Positions 9,001 through 17,066 of a stretch of 36,929 nucleotides of DNA are shown in pieces. Below the pieces are notes generated by a model. The model saw nothing but the letters and a program-made list of their open reading frames with translations. It had not been told where the DNA came from and ran no database searches. Position numbers and translations under genes: made by a program. The stretch is from NCBI GenBank assembly GCA_902776645.1, contig CACYQT010000064.1, positions 1-36,929 of the forward strand, in the 5' to 3' direction. Within the stretch, counting starts at the first letter, position 1. Each line of letters begins with the position of its first letter. Origin of the DNA: an uncultured bacterium. GTDB taxonomy: Bacteria; Verrucomicrobiota; Lentisphaeria; Oligosphaerales; Oligosphaeraceae.

Positions 9001-10334
9001 TGCTGATAGATTTCCCGCCAGCGTTTCGCCAGTTTCACATAACCGCCCATATTGATAAAATGGAAACGGTATTCGCGCCGTTCCGCACCAAATACACCAC
9101 CTGCACGCGGCCTCCAGACCAGCTGCGGGACATGCGTCACCATATCATTGGATTCCACACGGTTCATCTTGATCACAGCATCGTCCGGATGGTCGAGAAT
9201 CAGCGAATAGCCGCGCCCCTTCGGGCCGTCGATGATGCCGATGAACGGAATGTCCAGTTGATGCCCTTCCATCGTCCGCTTCTGGAACGGTTCTTCAGAA
9301 AGCGAATAGATATGGCCGTCCGAATAATCCGCCACGACCAATGCCGCTCCCGGCGTCGTCAAGATGAAACCGTTACGCGCCGTGACAGTCTTTTTCATTT
9401 CAGCGCCATTCACGTCATCGCCGCCGATAAGCGCTTCGGAGAAATGCAGTTCATCGCCGTTTTCAATCCAACAGCTGACGATGCGTTCCGGCTGTTCCGG
9501 CAGCCGCTCCTTCCAGCTCGCGCCGACGGCGTCTTCCCACAACGTGAAATCATGGATGACATCTTGCCCCGCAATGGATTCCGCCGGAATCACGCCGTCT
9601 TCCCCCGTCATGACCAGCAGCGCGAACGTATCTGATTGCGAATGGATCCAGCCAATCGGATTGTAAAGCTGCCCGTCGCGGCCTTTTTCACTGTCGGCGT
9701 CATTGATGCCGACGGCGAAACGGATGCTGTTCCCCTTCTGGCAGGCAAGCGGAAACTGCACGCGAATCCGATAACCGCCGTTGACTGCCGTCGTCTCCGC
9801 CTGTGCATCAACTGCCTTGCCGCCCTCATGAATCCACAACGGCGATTTGCCGATGACAGGCCTTACGGCATACTGCGTATCATTCACCCAGAATTCCACG
9901 CTGTCACGATGCCACCATTCTGTGCGTTCCAAATCGGCGGGAAGGAACGTATCATCCTGAACATCAACCTGAAACAACAATCCCTTCGGATTCCAGCCGA
10001 TCCATGCCGTTGCGGAACAGTCGCGATTGTCCAGAACCGTCCTGCCATCCTTCGTCGTCATTTTCGAATCCAGCCGCCATTTCAGGCCGTTTTTCATAAG
10101 GCCTTCCCAATCTCCTGCCGCCACGGGCTTTACAGCTTCCGGCCGCGCAATCGTGCTTTCCTGCGACGGTTGCCGCCATGTCTTGCCCGTACGATTGTCC
10201 GTCACAAGTATCTCACCGCTCTGCCCGCGTATGAACACATCCAGATCGCCACCGCGCAGACGCCACTCCTCGCCGCGCGATTCGCACGCCACGATGGCCA
10301 ACAACAGCAATATCGTCCAAACCGATCGCTTCAT
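6093..10334 (-). CDS. Large secreted lipoprotein glycosidase with CBM9-like domain and DUF5696/GH101-like barrel
   Basis: The 1413-residue protein starts with a hydrophobic signal ending in a lipobox-like IVAC at residues 14-17, so it is probably a lipoprotein. Residues about 60-245 resemble a CBM9/DOMON carbohydrate-binding domain (AWIGWNPKGLLFQVDVQDD, RDSVEFWVND). The barrel follows with RYDNYTDIM (514-522), FIDV with D593, DPEHPLDR, VTGGEHG with E637 and IPLWELVFHDCI (706-717). These match one for one, in the same order, the motifs of the 634-residue protein encoded downstream. About 600 further residues form beta-rich domains of unknown type. AAGGAA precedes the ATG, and a good promoter lies about 50 bases upstream. 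Action on an extracellular alpha-linked glycan is inference. Confidence 0.75.
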   Translation of the reverse strand: MKRSVWTILLLLAIVACESRGEEWRLRGGDLDVFIRGQSGEILVTDNRTGKTWRQPSQESTIARPEAVKPVAAGDWEGLMKNGLKWRLDSKMTTKDGRTVLDNRDCSATAWIGWNPKGLLFQVDVQDDTFLPADLERTEWWHRDSVEFWVNDTQYAVRPVIGKSPLWIHEGGKAVDAQAETTAVNGGYRIRVQFPLACQKGNSIRFAVGINDADSEKGRDGQLYNPIGWIHSQSDTFALLVMTGEDGVIPAESIAGQDVIHDFTLWEDAVGASWKERLPEQPERIVSCWIENGDELHFSEALIGGDDVNGAEMKKTVTARNGFILTTPGAALVVADYSDGHIYSLSEEPFQKRTMEGHQLDIPFIGIIDGPKGRGYSLILDHPDDAVIKMNRVESNDMVTHVPQLVWRPRAGGVFGAERREYRFHFINMGGYVKLAKRWREIYQQKGYLVSLFDKAKANPNVDKLIGAANIWGGNLPEFAQKAYAEGMRKLLINGAPNATVMQAMNDLGYLTGRYDNYTDIMPLKEGETVKNDRGRVPEDCVQFANGERMKAWLTFDKKTQYMKRCPGLWVETAKLTIPPDLASRPYNARFIDVTTAEGLYECYDPEHPLDRTMKRICGEELLKYVVRDLNLVTGGEHGRLWGVRDLHYLEGMMSGGSYSWPAGHLLRPQTKEHNLWNPEKPYDPADMNSGFNRYMKYGLGGETRIPLWELVFHDCIVTTWYWGDSLDYLYKAAPETIQRKAAFNVLYGTMPMYWIGRGETWENDHELFLQTYFQTTKMHETVGYHEMTSHDYLSSDRLVQRTEFADGTAVVANLDTENRTVTVGSRRVVLPPDGFIVSSAKLTDYRVIEGDYIVSTVETDDMLYVRRTPLKDGAESVQQIWKIGDWNAMARLKGDSLSITANWITRAFADGYTVYRLDEQGQRMEHVNVAVSLTEGAGQMTFPQEGHYEILWGTAIQACDLAVSLKSISPAGVWTGRTLGTCELQVENCGTMMASGKLTIYADKVAPNRKLAESEFKKLGGGEKLPVTLKVDPLRMGGEHTLIFVVTGDKPELLDRNNVLRVRQDVALPLNRYPLRKTFTLDTGDSPRVLEPVSMPMDLKDICHHGEGLLHPEDVHLLQKRADGNWTQVKYAQFDPDEGFDGRTKLMGRLDFSFDAPANTKVEFMIVARQGREGGYAPLGMDLMVGPELGELVYYGETYSVGFRDGTIMDWAPGRRYNGGKDFMGCLLVSSGETGWAREEQANLERFVVVRSGAAVTEIFVDKVLKNGNRYQKRYFLYPGRLVVLASLERAQNGLYSRGFYCREADYLDDKGFKAHMGDGKQASGIYGANKNPKWFALKGEDWSQTCVAVEDGMFETIAFWDGDGENLGQLGFYSNKFQGVKYTYFVHGGENDFRFAEEDYHQARTPVKLVK

Positions 10335-10384
10335 GATCTTTTCCTTTCTTTTTATTATTATGGTATAGATAATGACACAATGTA

Positions 10385-10413
10385 ATTATACTCCAACAAT
10401 TGTCCAATTTCAA
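10385..10413 (-). promoter_or_regulatory. Promoter of the glycosidase operon
   Basis: On the minus strand TTGAAA (10413-10408) is followed after exactly 17 bases by a perfect TATAAT (10390-10385), about 50 bases before the start at 10334. Confidence 0.7.
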
Positions 10414-10444
10414 CATCCGCCACTATATTCACATGATTTCAAAA

Positions 10445-10474
10445 TTGCATTTTTGCAACAGGAAGGCTAGATTA
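10445..10474 (+). promoter_or_regulatory. Shared promoter/operator motif, copy 1 (heparinase-like gene)
   Basis: TTGCA-TTTT-TGCAA (10445-10458) is a perfect inverted repeat whose left part, TTGCAT, can serve as a -35 box. The block CTAGATTA (10467-10474) falls at the -10 position after a 16-base spacer. The same TTGCATTTTYGC followed by GATTA at identical spacing occurs on the minus strand at 27054-27083 and 33500-33529. Confidence 0.55.
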
Positions 10475-10545
10475 TCTTCAATCGATTGTTTCAACCCACG
10501 AATGCCGCCTTCCTTTCCACCACAAACAACGCGATTAAGAAAGCC

Positions 10546-13380
10546 ATGCGCATCAAACCATTCCTCCTGCTTCTTGTCATGAACATCGCCACTCTCACCG
10601 CCGCACCGCTTGATTTAGGAAATTTCCAGAAGACGCCCTGGCACGGCATGCAGGCCGTCAACGGCCCATGCCCCGTCCCGTTGCCGCCAGGCCTCTCCCC
10701 AAACACGCAAGTCGCCTGCTGGAAAGACCTTCCGAAAAATCCGACGCTGTTAGCTCCCAAAATGCCTGAAGACCTTTCCGCCTACACGCATTTTGATTTC
10801 TGGATGTATTCCTCCCAAAAGAACAATCAGGGCCTGACCTTCTATTTCGACTCCGAAGATCCGAAATCGGAAGGCGGCGACTATTTCTACTACCATCTCA
10901 CGGTCAATTGGGAAGGATGGCGGCATTTCCATCTCTCTACGTCAGAAGATATTGGAATATCGAGAAAACCGCTCGGTTGGAACCATGTAAAAGCCCTCCG
11001 CGTCCATTCGACCGGTTGGGAGCATGAACCGTTGTCCTCCTCCCTCTACTATTTCGCCGACATCCGCCTCATGTCATCGTCGTCGCTGCATTTCAACGTG
11101 ACGGACAAACGGATCATTGGTGAACCGTCTCTCGCCATGGACGCCACGCTCACGTTCAAAAACGACGACGAAACGCCGCGCAAAGTCTCCGTCCAAATCC
11201 TCAGCAATCCGGACGGCCTTCTGATTGACGGCCTGCCGGACAAACCATTCCAACTTGCCGCCAATTCGGAAACGTCCCGTCACATCCGTTTGCGGCTTCC
11301 TGAAGGAAAAACATTCAAGCCCATGCAAAGCTCCAATGTGCAGATCCAGGCGACGACAGACAATCCCACGGACAGTGTCACATCGCAGGAACTGACTGTC
11401 ACCCAGCCACTTGTACTGCCGCCTCACCCACGCCTTTTCGCGACGGCGGATGACATCAAACGCCTCAAAGAACGTTCGGAAAGGCTTCCCTGGGCGCAAG
11501 AGACGCGCGATACATATATAAAATACGCCGAACGGATTCTCACGGAACCGTTGAACGTGCCGACGATGGAAGGCCAATGGCCCCACCACTATGTCTGCAA
11601 GAAATGCGGCGTCGGCCTGCGCCATGTCGACGGCAAGCATCAATGCCCGCGTTGCAACGCCGTCTATACAGGATGGCCGTACGACCAAGTCGTCGCAGGC
11701 AATGTCCATGGCAGCAACTGGGCCAAAATCAGGACGTTAGGCATCGCCTACGCTTTCTCCGGCAAAGAGGCCTTCGCGGAAAAGGCCCGCGAATATCTGC
11801 TCGCCTACGTGGAGCAGTATCCGAAATTCCAATACCATAACGTATACAACTTCCCGACGCGTTCAGGCGGCCGCATGCTCGCCCAGACGCTGGACGAAGC
11901 CGTCGGCGTCATCCCCATGGCATGGGGCTACGATCTCGTCTATAACAGCCCATGTTTCTCGGCAGAAGACCACAAGGCCATCGACGACAAGCTGTTCCGT
12001 GAAATCGCCGTCACCATCCTGCGCAATGACGCGGGCATCAGCAACTGGCAGACATGGCATAACGCGGGCGTGGCCGCCATCGGCTTCACCATCGGCGACC
12101 AGACGCTCATCCAGAAGGCCCTTTTCGGCAAAAGCGGCATGCTGTTCCAATTCAAAAACAGCATCCTGAAAGACGGCTTCTGGTATGAAGGAACCGCCTC
12201 CTACCATTTCTATTCCCTTGACGCCCTTATCTTTACAATTGAAGCCGCCCTTCATGCGGGGCTCGACTACACACACGATCCCGCCTTCGTCTCCCTCTTC
12301 GACGCGCCGCTCTACTACGTCACGCCCGAACTCACCTTCCCCGCCATCAACGACGGCGACGTCATGCAGCTCCGCAACATGAACAGCTACTATGAATGGG
12401 CCTACAGTCGCATAGGCAAGCCCGAATACGCCTCCATCGCCGCATTCAGCAACCGGAAAGGCGAACGCGCCTTCTTCTTCGGCGTGGACACGTTGCCGAA
12501 AATCGACGTCCTCTCCCTCAAGAGCCGTGATTTCAACGGCATCGGGGCTCTCGTCATGCGACAGAACTACAGCGACGGCAGGCCGTCCGCATACGTCCAT
12601 TTCGACTACGGCCCCCACGGCGGCGGCCACGGCCATCAGGACAAGCTCGCTCTCAACGTCCACATGGCTGGAAAGCTGCAGGCCCCCGATCCGGGCCGCC
12701 TCGCCTACGCCGCCCCCATGCAGAACGCATGGTACCGCCAGACTGTCGCCCACTGCACCGTCGCCATCGATGGCAAGTCGCAGGTCGCCACCACGGGCAA
12801 GTTGCTCCGTTTCATTGACAACGACAATTACTGCCTCGCCCAGGCCGAAAGCGACAAAGCCTACAACGGCGTCCTCCTCCATCGCACCGTCGGCCTCTGC
12901 GACGGCGTCCTCTTCGACATCTTCGACGTCAAATCCGCCACCGATCACGACATCGATCTTCTCTTCCACAATTTCGGCAAATGGACGCCCAAGGTTCAAA
13001 CGGAACTGACTGCTCCGCCGCATCCCGCCGGAGACAAAGACGGCTATCAACATATTCAAAAGCAGCAATATGCGAAGACGAACGACAGCTGGTCCGTCGA
13101 TATCGAAAACCAAGGTACCGCCGCCCGCTTCGTCATGAACGCCACTCCGGACACGGAACTATTTTTCGGCGAAGGCATTGCGAACAATCCGCCCTCGCCC
13201 TGCCCGATGGTCGTCATCCGCCGTCACGGCCGTTCCGCCCGCTTCGTCAGCTGCATCGACTACGCTCCCGAAGGCAAAAAAACACGCGACATCGCCATCG
13301 AACTCCTGCCAAACTACACACGCGACAATCCGGAAATCCTCCTGACCATCGATGGCGTGAAGCATTTCATCAAGCCGTAA
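10546..13380 (+). CDS. Secreted heparinase II/III-like polysaccharide lyase
   Basis: The protein has about 944 residues. I start it at MRIKPFLLLLVMNIATLTAA because this gives a clean signal peptide; the frame is open 20 codons further up. After a beta-sandwich region comes the alpha-toroid of PL-type lyases, with NWQTWHNAG at 500-508 and GFWYEGTASYHFYSLD about 45 residues later. The C-terminal beta domain has the family signature DYGPHGGGHGHQDKLALN near 687. A CxxC pair at 351-354 and another at 367-370 form a small zinc-knuckle-like insert. Such enzymes cleave uronic-acid-containing polymers such as heparin, alginate or related glycans by beta-elimination in the periplasm or outside the cell. 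The exact substrate cannot be told. The gene is divergent from the glycosidase operon and convergent with the SUMF1-fold gene. Confidence 0.85.
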   Translation: MRIKPFLLLLVMNIATLTAAPLDLGNFQKTPWHGMQAVNGPCPVPLPPGLSPNTQVACWKDLPKNPTLLAPKMPEDLSAYTHFDFWMYSSQKNNQGLTFYFDSEDPKSEGGDYFYYHLTVNWEGWRHFHLSTSEDIGISRKPLGWNHVKALRVHSTGWEHEPLSSSLYYFADIRLMSSSSLHFNVTDKRIIGEPSLAMDATLTFKNDDETPRKVSVQILSNPDGLLIDGLPDKPFQLAANSETSRHIRLRLPEGKTFKPMQSSNVQIQATTDNPTDSVTSQELTVTQPLVLPPHPRLFATADDIKRLKERSERLPWAQETRDTYIKYAERILTEPLNVPTMEGQWPHHYVCKKCGVGLRHVDGKHQCPRCNAVYTGWPYDQVVAGNVHGSNWAKIRTLGIAYAFSGKEAFAEKAREYLLAYVEQYPKFQYHNVYNFPTRSGGRMLAQTLDEAVGVIPMAWGYDLVYNSPCFSAEDHKAIDDKLFREIAVTILRNDAGISNWQTWHNAGVAAIGFTIGDQTLIQKALFGKSGMLFQFKNSILKDGFWYEGTASYHFYSLDALIFTIEAALHAGLDYTHDPAFVSLFDAPLYYVTPELTFPAINDGDVMQLRNMNSYYEWAYSRIGKPEYASIAAFSNRKGERAFFFGVDTLPKIDVLSLKSRDFNGIGALVMRQNYSDGRPSAYVHFDYGPHGGGHGHQDKLALNVHMAGKLQAPDPGRLAYAAPMQNAWYRQTVAHCTVAIDGKSQVATTGKLLRFIDNDNYCLAQAESDKAYNGVLLHRTVGLCDGVLFDIFDVKSATDHDIDLLFHNFGKWTPKVQTELTAPPHPAGDKDGYQHIQKQQYAKTNDSWSVDIENQGTAARFVMNATPDTELFFGEGIANNPPSPCPMVVIRRHGRSARFVSCIDYAPEGKKTRDIAIELLPNYTRDNPEILLTIDGVKHFIKP

Positions 13381-13410
13381 ACGGAGGTGTGCCGACGGCG
13401 TAGACGGTGG

Positions 13411-15927
13411 CTACGGCAAACAGAGGACACGAAAACCGAAATAGTAACTGCTGCCCGACGGATAGTATGCGCTTCGGTACGCCGAACGGCAATAAGGCGC
13501 GTCGTCGCCCCAGCTGCCGCCGCGTATCATGCGGTAGGATCCCGTTGTTGGACCAACGGGATCTGTCTTCGCTGTCGTTTCGTTGTTTAAATCCAACCAA
13601 TCCAAGCACCATTCATAGACATTTCCATGCATATCGTAAAGCCCCCAATCGTTTGCTAGATAACTGCCGACTTTTGCATGCCCCGTTGTGTAGTCGCCTT
13701 TGCCATCCGATTGATTCCCAAAGTACCGTCCCATTTCATTCATGATGGCACTATATGATGTCAATGGCAGGTTATTTCCAGAATTAAAGGGAGTTGTCGT
13801 GCCAGCGCGGCAGGCGTACTCCCACTGGGCCTCCGTGGGCAGATCAAATATCAGCCCCGTCTTCTTCTGCAACCTGCCCATGAAAGATGTCGCATTCACG
13901 GCATGTCCATACATCGGCCAGCCGGAGCCAGCCTGCGCCCCCGTGCCCCGAATCATATTGTAGGAAACATCATCCACTGGACGGCAATCTCCTTTGTATT
14001 CTGACGGATTGCCCCCCATGACCAGTTCCCATTGCTTCTGCGTGCATTCAAACACGCCAATGTAGTAGTCCTGTGTCAGAGTCACTTTATGCTGCGTTTC
14101 ATCGCCATAACGTCCCGATTCACTCTCCGGCGATCCCATGATGAATGTTCCTTTCGGAATCCATCTCAACCACAGTTCCGTTGTGCGGCATATGTCATCA
14201 TTTAGATTCGGGGGAGTATTCGTGAAGCGCACAGGATAACTATCCGCATCCTTCCCTCCAGACAAATCGACGACGGCATACATCATGGCTTCATATGGCA
14301 GCCATACCGTCGCCCATTGACTGATTTCGCCATCAACCCACTCGCATGGAATCATCTCCGCGTCAATCCATACGCAATCATGAAAGTATTGAAGCAACGC
14401 ATTGTATTCCTCCAAGTCTTTAATATACCGTTCCGTATCACCGTCATAATCCGCTTCACGGGGCTTTACGGGATGTCCGTCGTCATTGCCATCGTCAACG
14501 TCCTTTGTGAAATTCAGCATGATTTCATGGTAATATGTTCCCGCCTGGGAGCCAGCCGCAGCCATGCCCGCCGGAATCGTCACTTCAAAGACCTGCCAGT
14601 CGTCCTCACCCGGTATGTAACCGAACTCCCAGCCGTCATAGCTCTGCTTTTCCTCTCCGTCAACCCAAATGGAAAGCATGTCGCCGAATCCTGTCGAAGT
14701 CTTTACGCGCACGCTGAATTTTCCCGGCCCATAGACCCGCAGGTATATTCTTGACGAACAATCGTTTTCGACGCCGTTACTCACTAGGCAACTTGTCCCT
14801 TTCTGCACCATCGTTTTCTTCCGCAGTTTCGTCTGCAGCTTCCATTTAGACGAAGTGTCGCCGGAACTTTTTACATTATATACGATATTGCCTTTGTCGT
14901 CGTAGTCATATTCGTACCGGATTTCTCCATCTTCCGTATGCTTTGTCCTGCTTGCTTCGGCATACTCGAATTTCAAAAACTCCACACCTCTTGGATTGTC
15001 CAAAGCAGAGAGGACATCCGCCCCGGTGATATCCGATTCCGGCTTGGGAACATATGTCGCCGTCACGACCACATCCTTCGCGGGCATGACGAACGTCGCC
15101 ACAGGAGAGCTCGCATCTTCTAATTCAATGTCATCGGAAACCCACTTGTCAAACAACATGTCTTCTTCAGAAAGATCATCCGCGCAAATCGTCACCACGT
15201 CTCCCACCCATGCTTTCTCCATGTCCGCTTCACCATTGATGACATGGATATCACAAATATCCTTGCTCGTAGGATCTGTTCCATTTTGATATTCTTCCAA
15301 ATTTGTCAACCCGTCGCGATCCGCGTCATCTTCCGCACGAATATCCGTTGTCTTGAAATAGCGGATTTTCCAGGCTTCAGGCAGACCGTCTGACTCGCTC
15401 GCCTCACGAAAAACAAAATACCCTCTCCCTGCCTTCAGCAACACCTTCCCGTCGTTGATTTCCAACGGCTTCCATCGCTCATTCCCCCACTGCCAAGCCG
15501 CCAGTACATGATCCAGCACGACATCATCCCCGCCACCGACACCGACCAGCTGCCAGCCGTCTCCACGCGTCAAATCTGCCACCACGCTGCCTGATTCCTC
15601 ATGCACAAACTTGACAATCCGCCGACTTTCGCTGTATATCCATAACGCCTTGCCCGACGGCAACGGTAGCGATGCGCGCATGTATGCCATCAAGTCTCTG
15701 TCCAACGAAAACGGATTTAATTCATTGAACAGCAAGCTATTGTCTTCCATGGACAAATCACCGGGAGTCGCCACGAGATTCCACCCCGGATACAGGCCAA
15801 TTCCTTCCTCTTCCCCGAAGCTCCCAGTCACCGTGTTGCCCTCGTTGGCCAGAACCGTCATGCAAAGCAAAAAAACTGACAGCATGCATGCTGACATCCA
15901 TTTGCCTCCTGAAATATTTCTATTCAT
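13411..15927 (-). CDS. Secreted multidomain protein with InlB-like repeat and C-terminal SUMF1 (FGE-sulfatase) domain
   Basis: Starting at the ATG at 15927, which has AGGAG eight bases upstream, the protein has 838 residues and a signal peptide ending near VLA-NE. A calcium-binding, thrombospondin-3-like DADRDGLTNLEEYQNGTDP lies at about 201-219. A divergent InlB-type beta-repeat (about 228-292) ends VVVTATYVP. A carbohydrate-binding-like beta domain follows, and from about residue 595 a SUMF1 domain (WIPKGTFIMGSP, LPTEAQWEYACRAG, GNVYEWCLD, MIRGGSWGDD). The catalytic site of formylglycine-generating enzyme needs two cysteines after the GGS motif; here only one remains (PYCRSAYRSA). It is therefore probably a non-catalytic, binding version of the fold. 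Such secreted SUMF1 proteins are commonly expanded in PVC genomes. Confidence 0.8.
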   Translation of the reverse strand: MNRNISGGKWMSACMLSVFLLCMTVLANEGNTVTGSFGEEEGIGLYPGWNLVATPGDLSMEDNSLLFNELNPFSLDRDLMAYMRASLPLPSGKALWIYSESRRIVKFVHEESGSVVADLTRGDGWQLVGVGGGDDVVLDHVLAAWQWGNERWKPLEINDGKVLLKAGRGYFVFREASESDGLPEAWKIRYFKTTDIRAEDDADRDGLTNLEEYQNGTDPTSKDICDIHVINGEADMEKAWVGDVVTICADDLSEEDMLFDKWVSDDIELEDASSPVATFVMPAKDVVVTATYVPKPESDITGADVLSALDNPRGVEFLKFEYAEASRTKHTEDGEIRYEYDYDDKGNIVYNVKSSGDTSSKWKLQTKLRKKTMVQKGTSCLVSNGVENDCSSRIYLRVYGPGKFSVRVKTSTGFGDMLSIWVDGEEKQSYDGWEFGYIPGEDDWQVFEVTIPAGMAAAGSQAGTYYHEIMLNFTKDVDDGNDDGHPVKPREADYDGDTERYIKDLEEYNALLQYFHDCVWIDAEMIPCEWVDGEISQWATVWLPYEAMMYAVVDLSGGKDADSYPVRFTNTPPNLNDDICRTTELWLRWIPKGTFIMGSPESESGRYGDETQHKVTLTQDYYIGVFECTQKQWELVMGGNPSEYKGDCRPVDDVSYNMIRGTGAQAGSGWPMYGHAVNATSFMGRLQKKTGLIFDLPTEAQWEYACRAGTTTPFNSGNNLPLTSYSAIMNEMGRYFGNQSDGKGDYTTGHAKVGSYLANDWGLYDMHGNVYEWCLDWLDLNNETTAKTDPVGPTTGSYRMIRGGSWGDDAPYCRSAYRSAYYPSGSSYYFGFRVLCLP

Positions 15928-16009
15928 GATATTTTCTCCTATGAAATAAATCGGTGCTTCGTGCATTGTATCAAGGCGTTATCACATCATGTCACATCCA
16001 TGCTTCCAA

Positions 16010-16969
16010 TCACGCCTCTGCGTGTTCCGCCTCTTCTTGGATTCCCAACGCCTCGTTCGCGGTCTTGAAATGCATCTTCGCGAATCTCGCCAAGCCTTCC
16101 GCACCAACCTGTTGCACTAATAGTTTGGCCGTCTGCAACACTGCCGGCCCCGCGCCTTTCGGCAACGGCATGCCAGCCTGTTCGCCCAACGCCTTCATCC
16201 GCTGGACAAATTCCGCGCGGGCCAATATGGATGCCGCCGCGACCGCCACATCCGCCTCCGCCTTCGGATGCTGTTCAAGCTGTATCTGGCGGCCGCGCGA
16301 CTGCAACGCACGCTGCACCGTCGTGGCCGACTGCGCAAACTGGTCGGAAATCGCCCGCGGGCAATTCGGCACTTTTTCCAAGACGTTCTCCAACGTTTTC
16401 GCATGGCCCCACGCCAGCAGTCGGTTCAGATTGCCGATGGACGCGTAAAGACGGTTGTATGTCTCCGGCATCAACACGATGATATTGAATCGCCCTGCCG
16501 CCTCCTTCCGTATCAAGTCAGCCAATTCGAATATCTTGCGTTCCGTCTTGATGGTCTTGGAATCCGCGACGCCCGCCTTCAGCAGACGGCGTGCCATCGC
16601 GCCTTCCGTATAGCAGCAGGCGACGACCAGCGGCCCGAAAAAGTCGCCCTTCCCGCTTTCATCGATGCCCGCATGCGGCAGAAACATGGCCGGATCTTCA
16701 ACCTCCGCCAGTTCCGTCTCATAGCCGAAGCGAACCTCCTTCAATATCTCAGGCTCCAGAAGAAACTGCACAAAATCCGCCGTGCCTGCACCTTGCACCG
16801 TCAGCTTGCCGGATTCATAGGCGACGACATTCGTCTTCTCCTTCTTGCCGCGCCAATAGGCGTACGGCGCGGTATCGAACTCCCAGCCGCGCTCCTCCAT
16901 CAGCCCATGCAGCTGCTCCGCCTGGTCCTTCGTCACCGTGCATACATAATTCGTCTTGGAAACCGCCAT
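16010..16969 (-). CDS. rnhC: Ribonuclease HIII
   Basis: A 319-residue protein. The N-terminal 90 residues form the TBP-like domain specific to RNase HIII. The catalytic domain opens with GIDESGKGDFFGPLVVA (101-117), giving D103 and E104; DSKT with D136 and a later SDQFAQ follow. The enzyme cleaves the RNA strand of RNA/DNA hybrids in the cytoplasm, removing primers and R-loops. It has no obvious Shine-Dalgarno before its ATG. It lies upstream of the SUMF1 gene on the same strand with 82 bases between them, and a hairpin separates it from the DUF4838 gene. It is a housekeeping gene inside a carbohydrate region. Confidence 0.95.
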   Translation of the reverse strand: MAVSKTNYVCTVTKDQAEQLHGLMEERGWEFDTAPYAYWRGKKEKTNVVAYESGKLTVQGAGTADFVQFLLEPEILKEVRFGYETELAEVEDPAMFLPHAGIDESGKGDFFGPLVVACCYTEGAMARRLLKAGVADSKTIKTERKIFELADLIRKEAAGRFNIIVLMPETYNRLYASIGNLNRLLAWGHAKTLENVLEKVPNCPRAISDQFAQSATTVQRALQSRGRQIQLEQHPKAEADVAVAAASILARAEFVQRMKALGEQAGMPLPKGAGPAVLQTAKLLVQQVGAEGLARFAKMHFKTANEALGIQEEAEHAEA

Positions 16970-17018
16970 AGAATAATCAGAAGTGTGATTTGGTCAAAAA
17001 CGAAAAGAATGAAATGGA

Positions 17019-17039
17019 CGCGCTTTTTCTGCGCGTCTA
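17019..17039 (-). terminator. GC-rich hairpin after the DUF4838 gene
   Basis: GACGCGC (17019-17025) and GCGCGTC (17033-17039) form a 7-bp stem with an A-rich or T-rich loop. On the minus strand it is followed by a T-rich stretch (CATTTCATTCTTTTCG). A second weaker GCGC hairpin lies next to it at about 17043-17056. It probably ends the deacetylase-DUF4838 transcript before rnhC. Confidence 0.5.
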
Positions 17040-17066
17040 GTCGCGCAGGAGCGCGCCCCTCCCAGA

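Noticed and set aside
11863..13113. 416-codon minus-strand frame opposite the heparinase-like gene
   Set aside because: Val/Asp/Glu/Gly-rich antisense shadow; the plus strand carries the signal peptide and lyase motifs.
13411..14160. SUMF1 domain as an active sulfatase-maturing enzyme
   Set aside because: Only one of the two needed cysteines follows the GGS motif, and no sulfatase gene is in the window.
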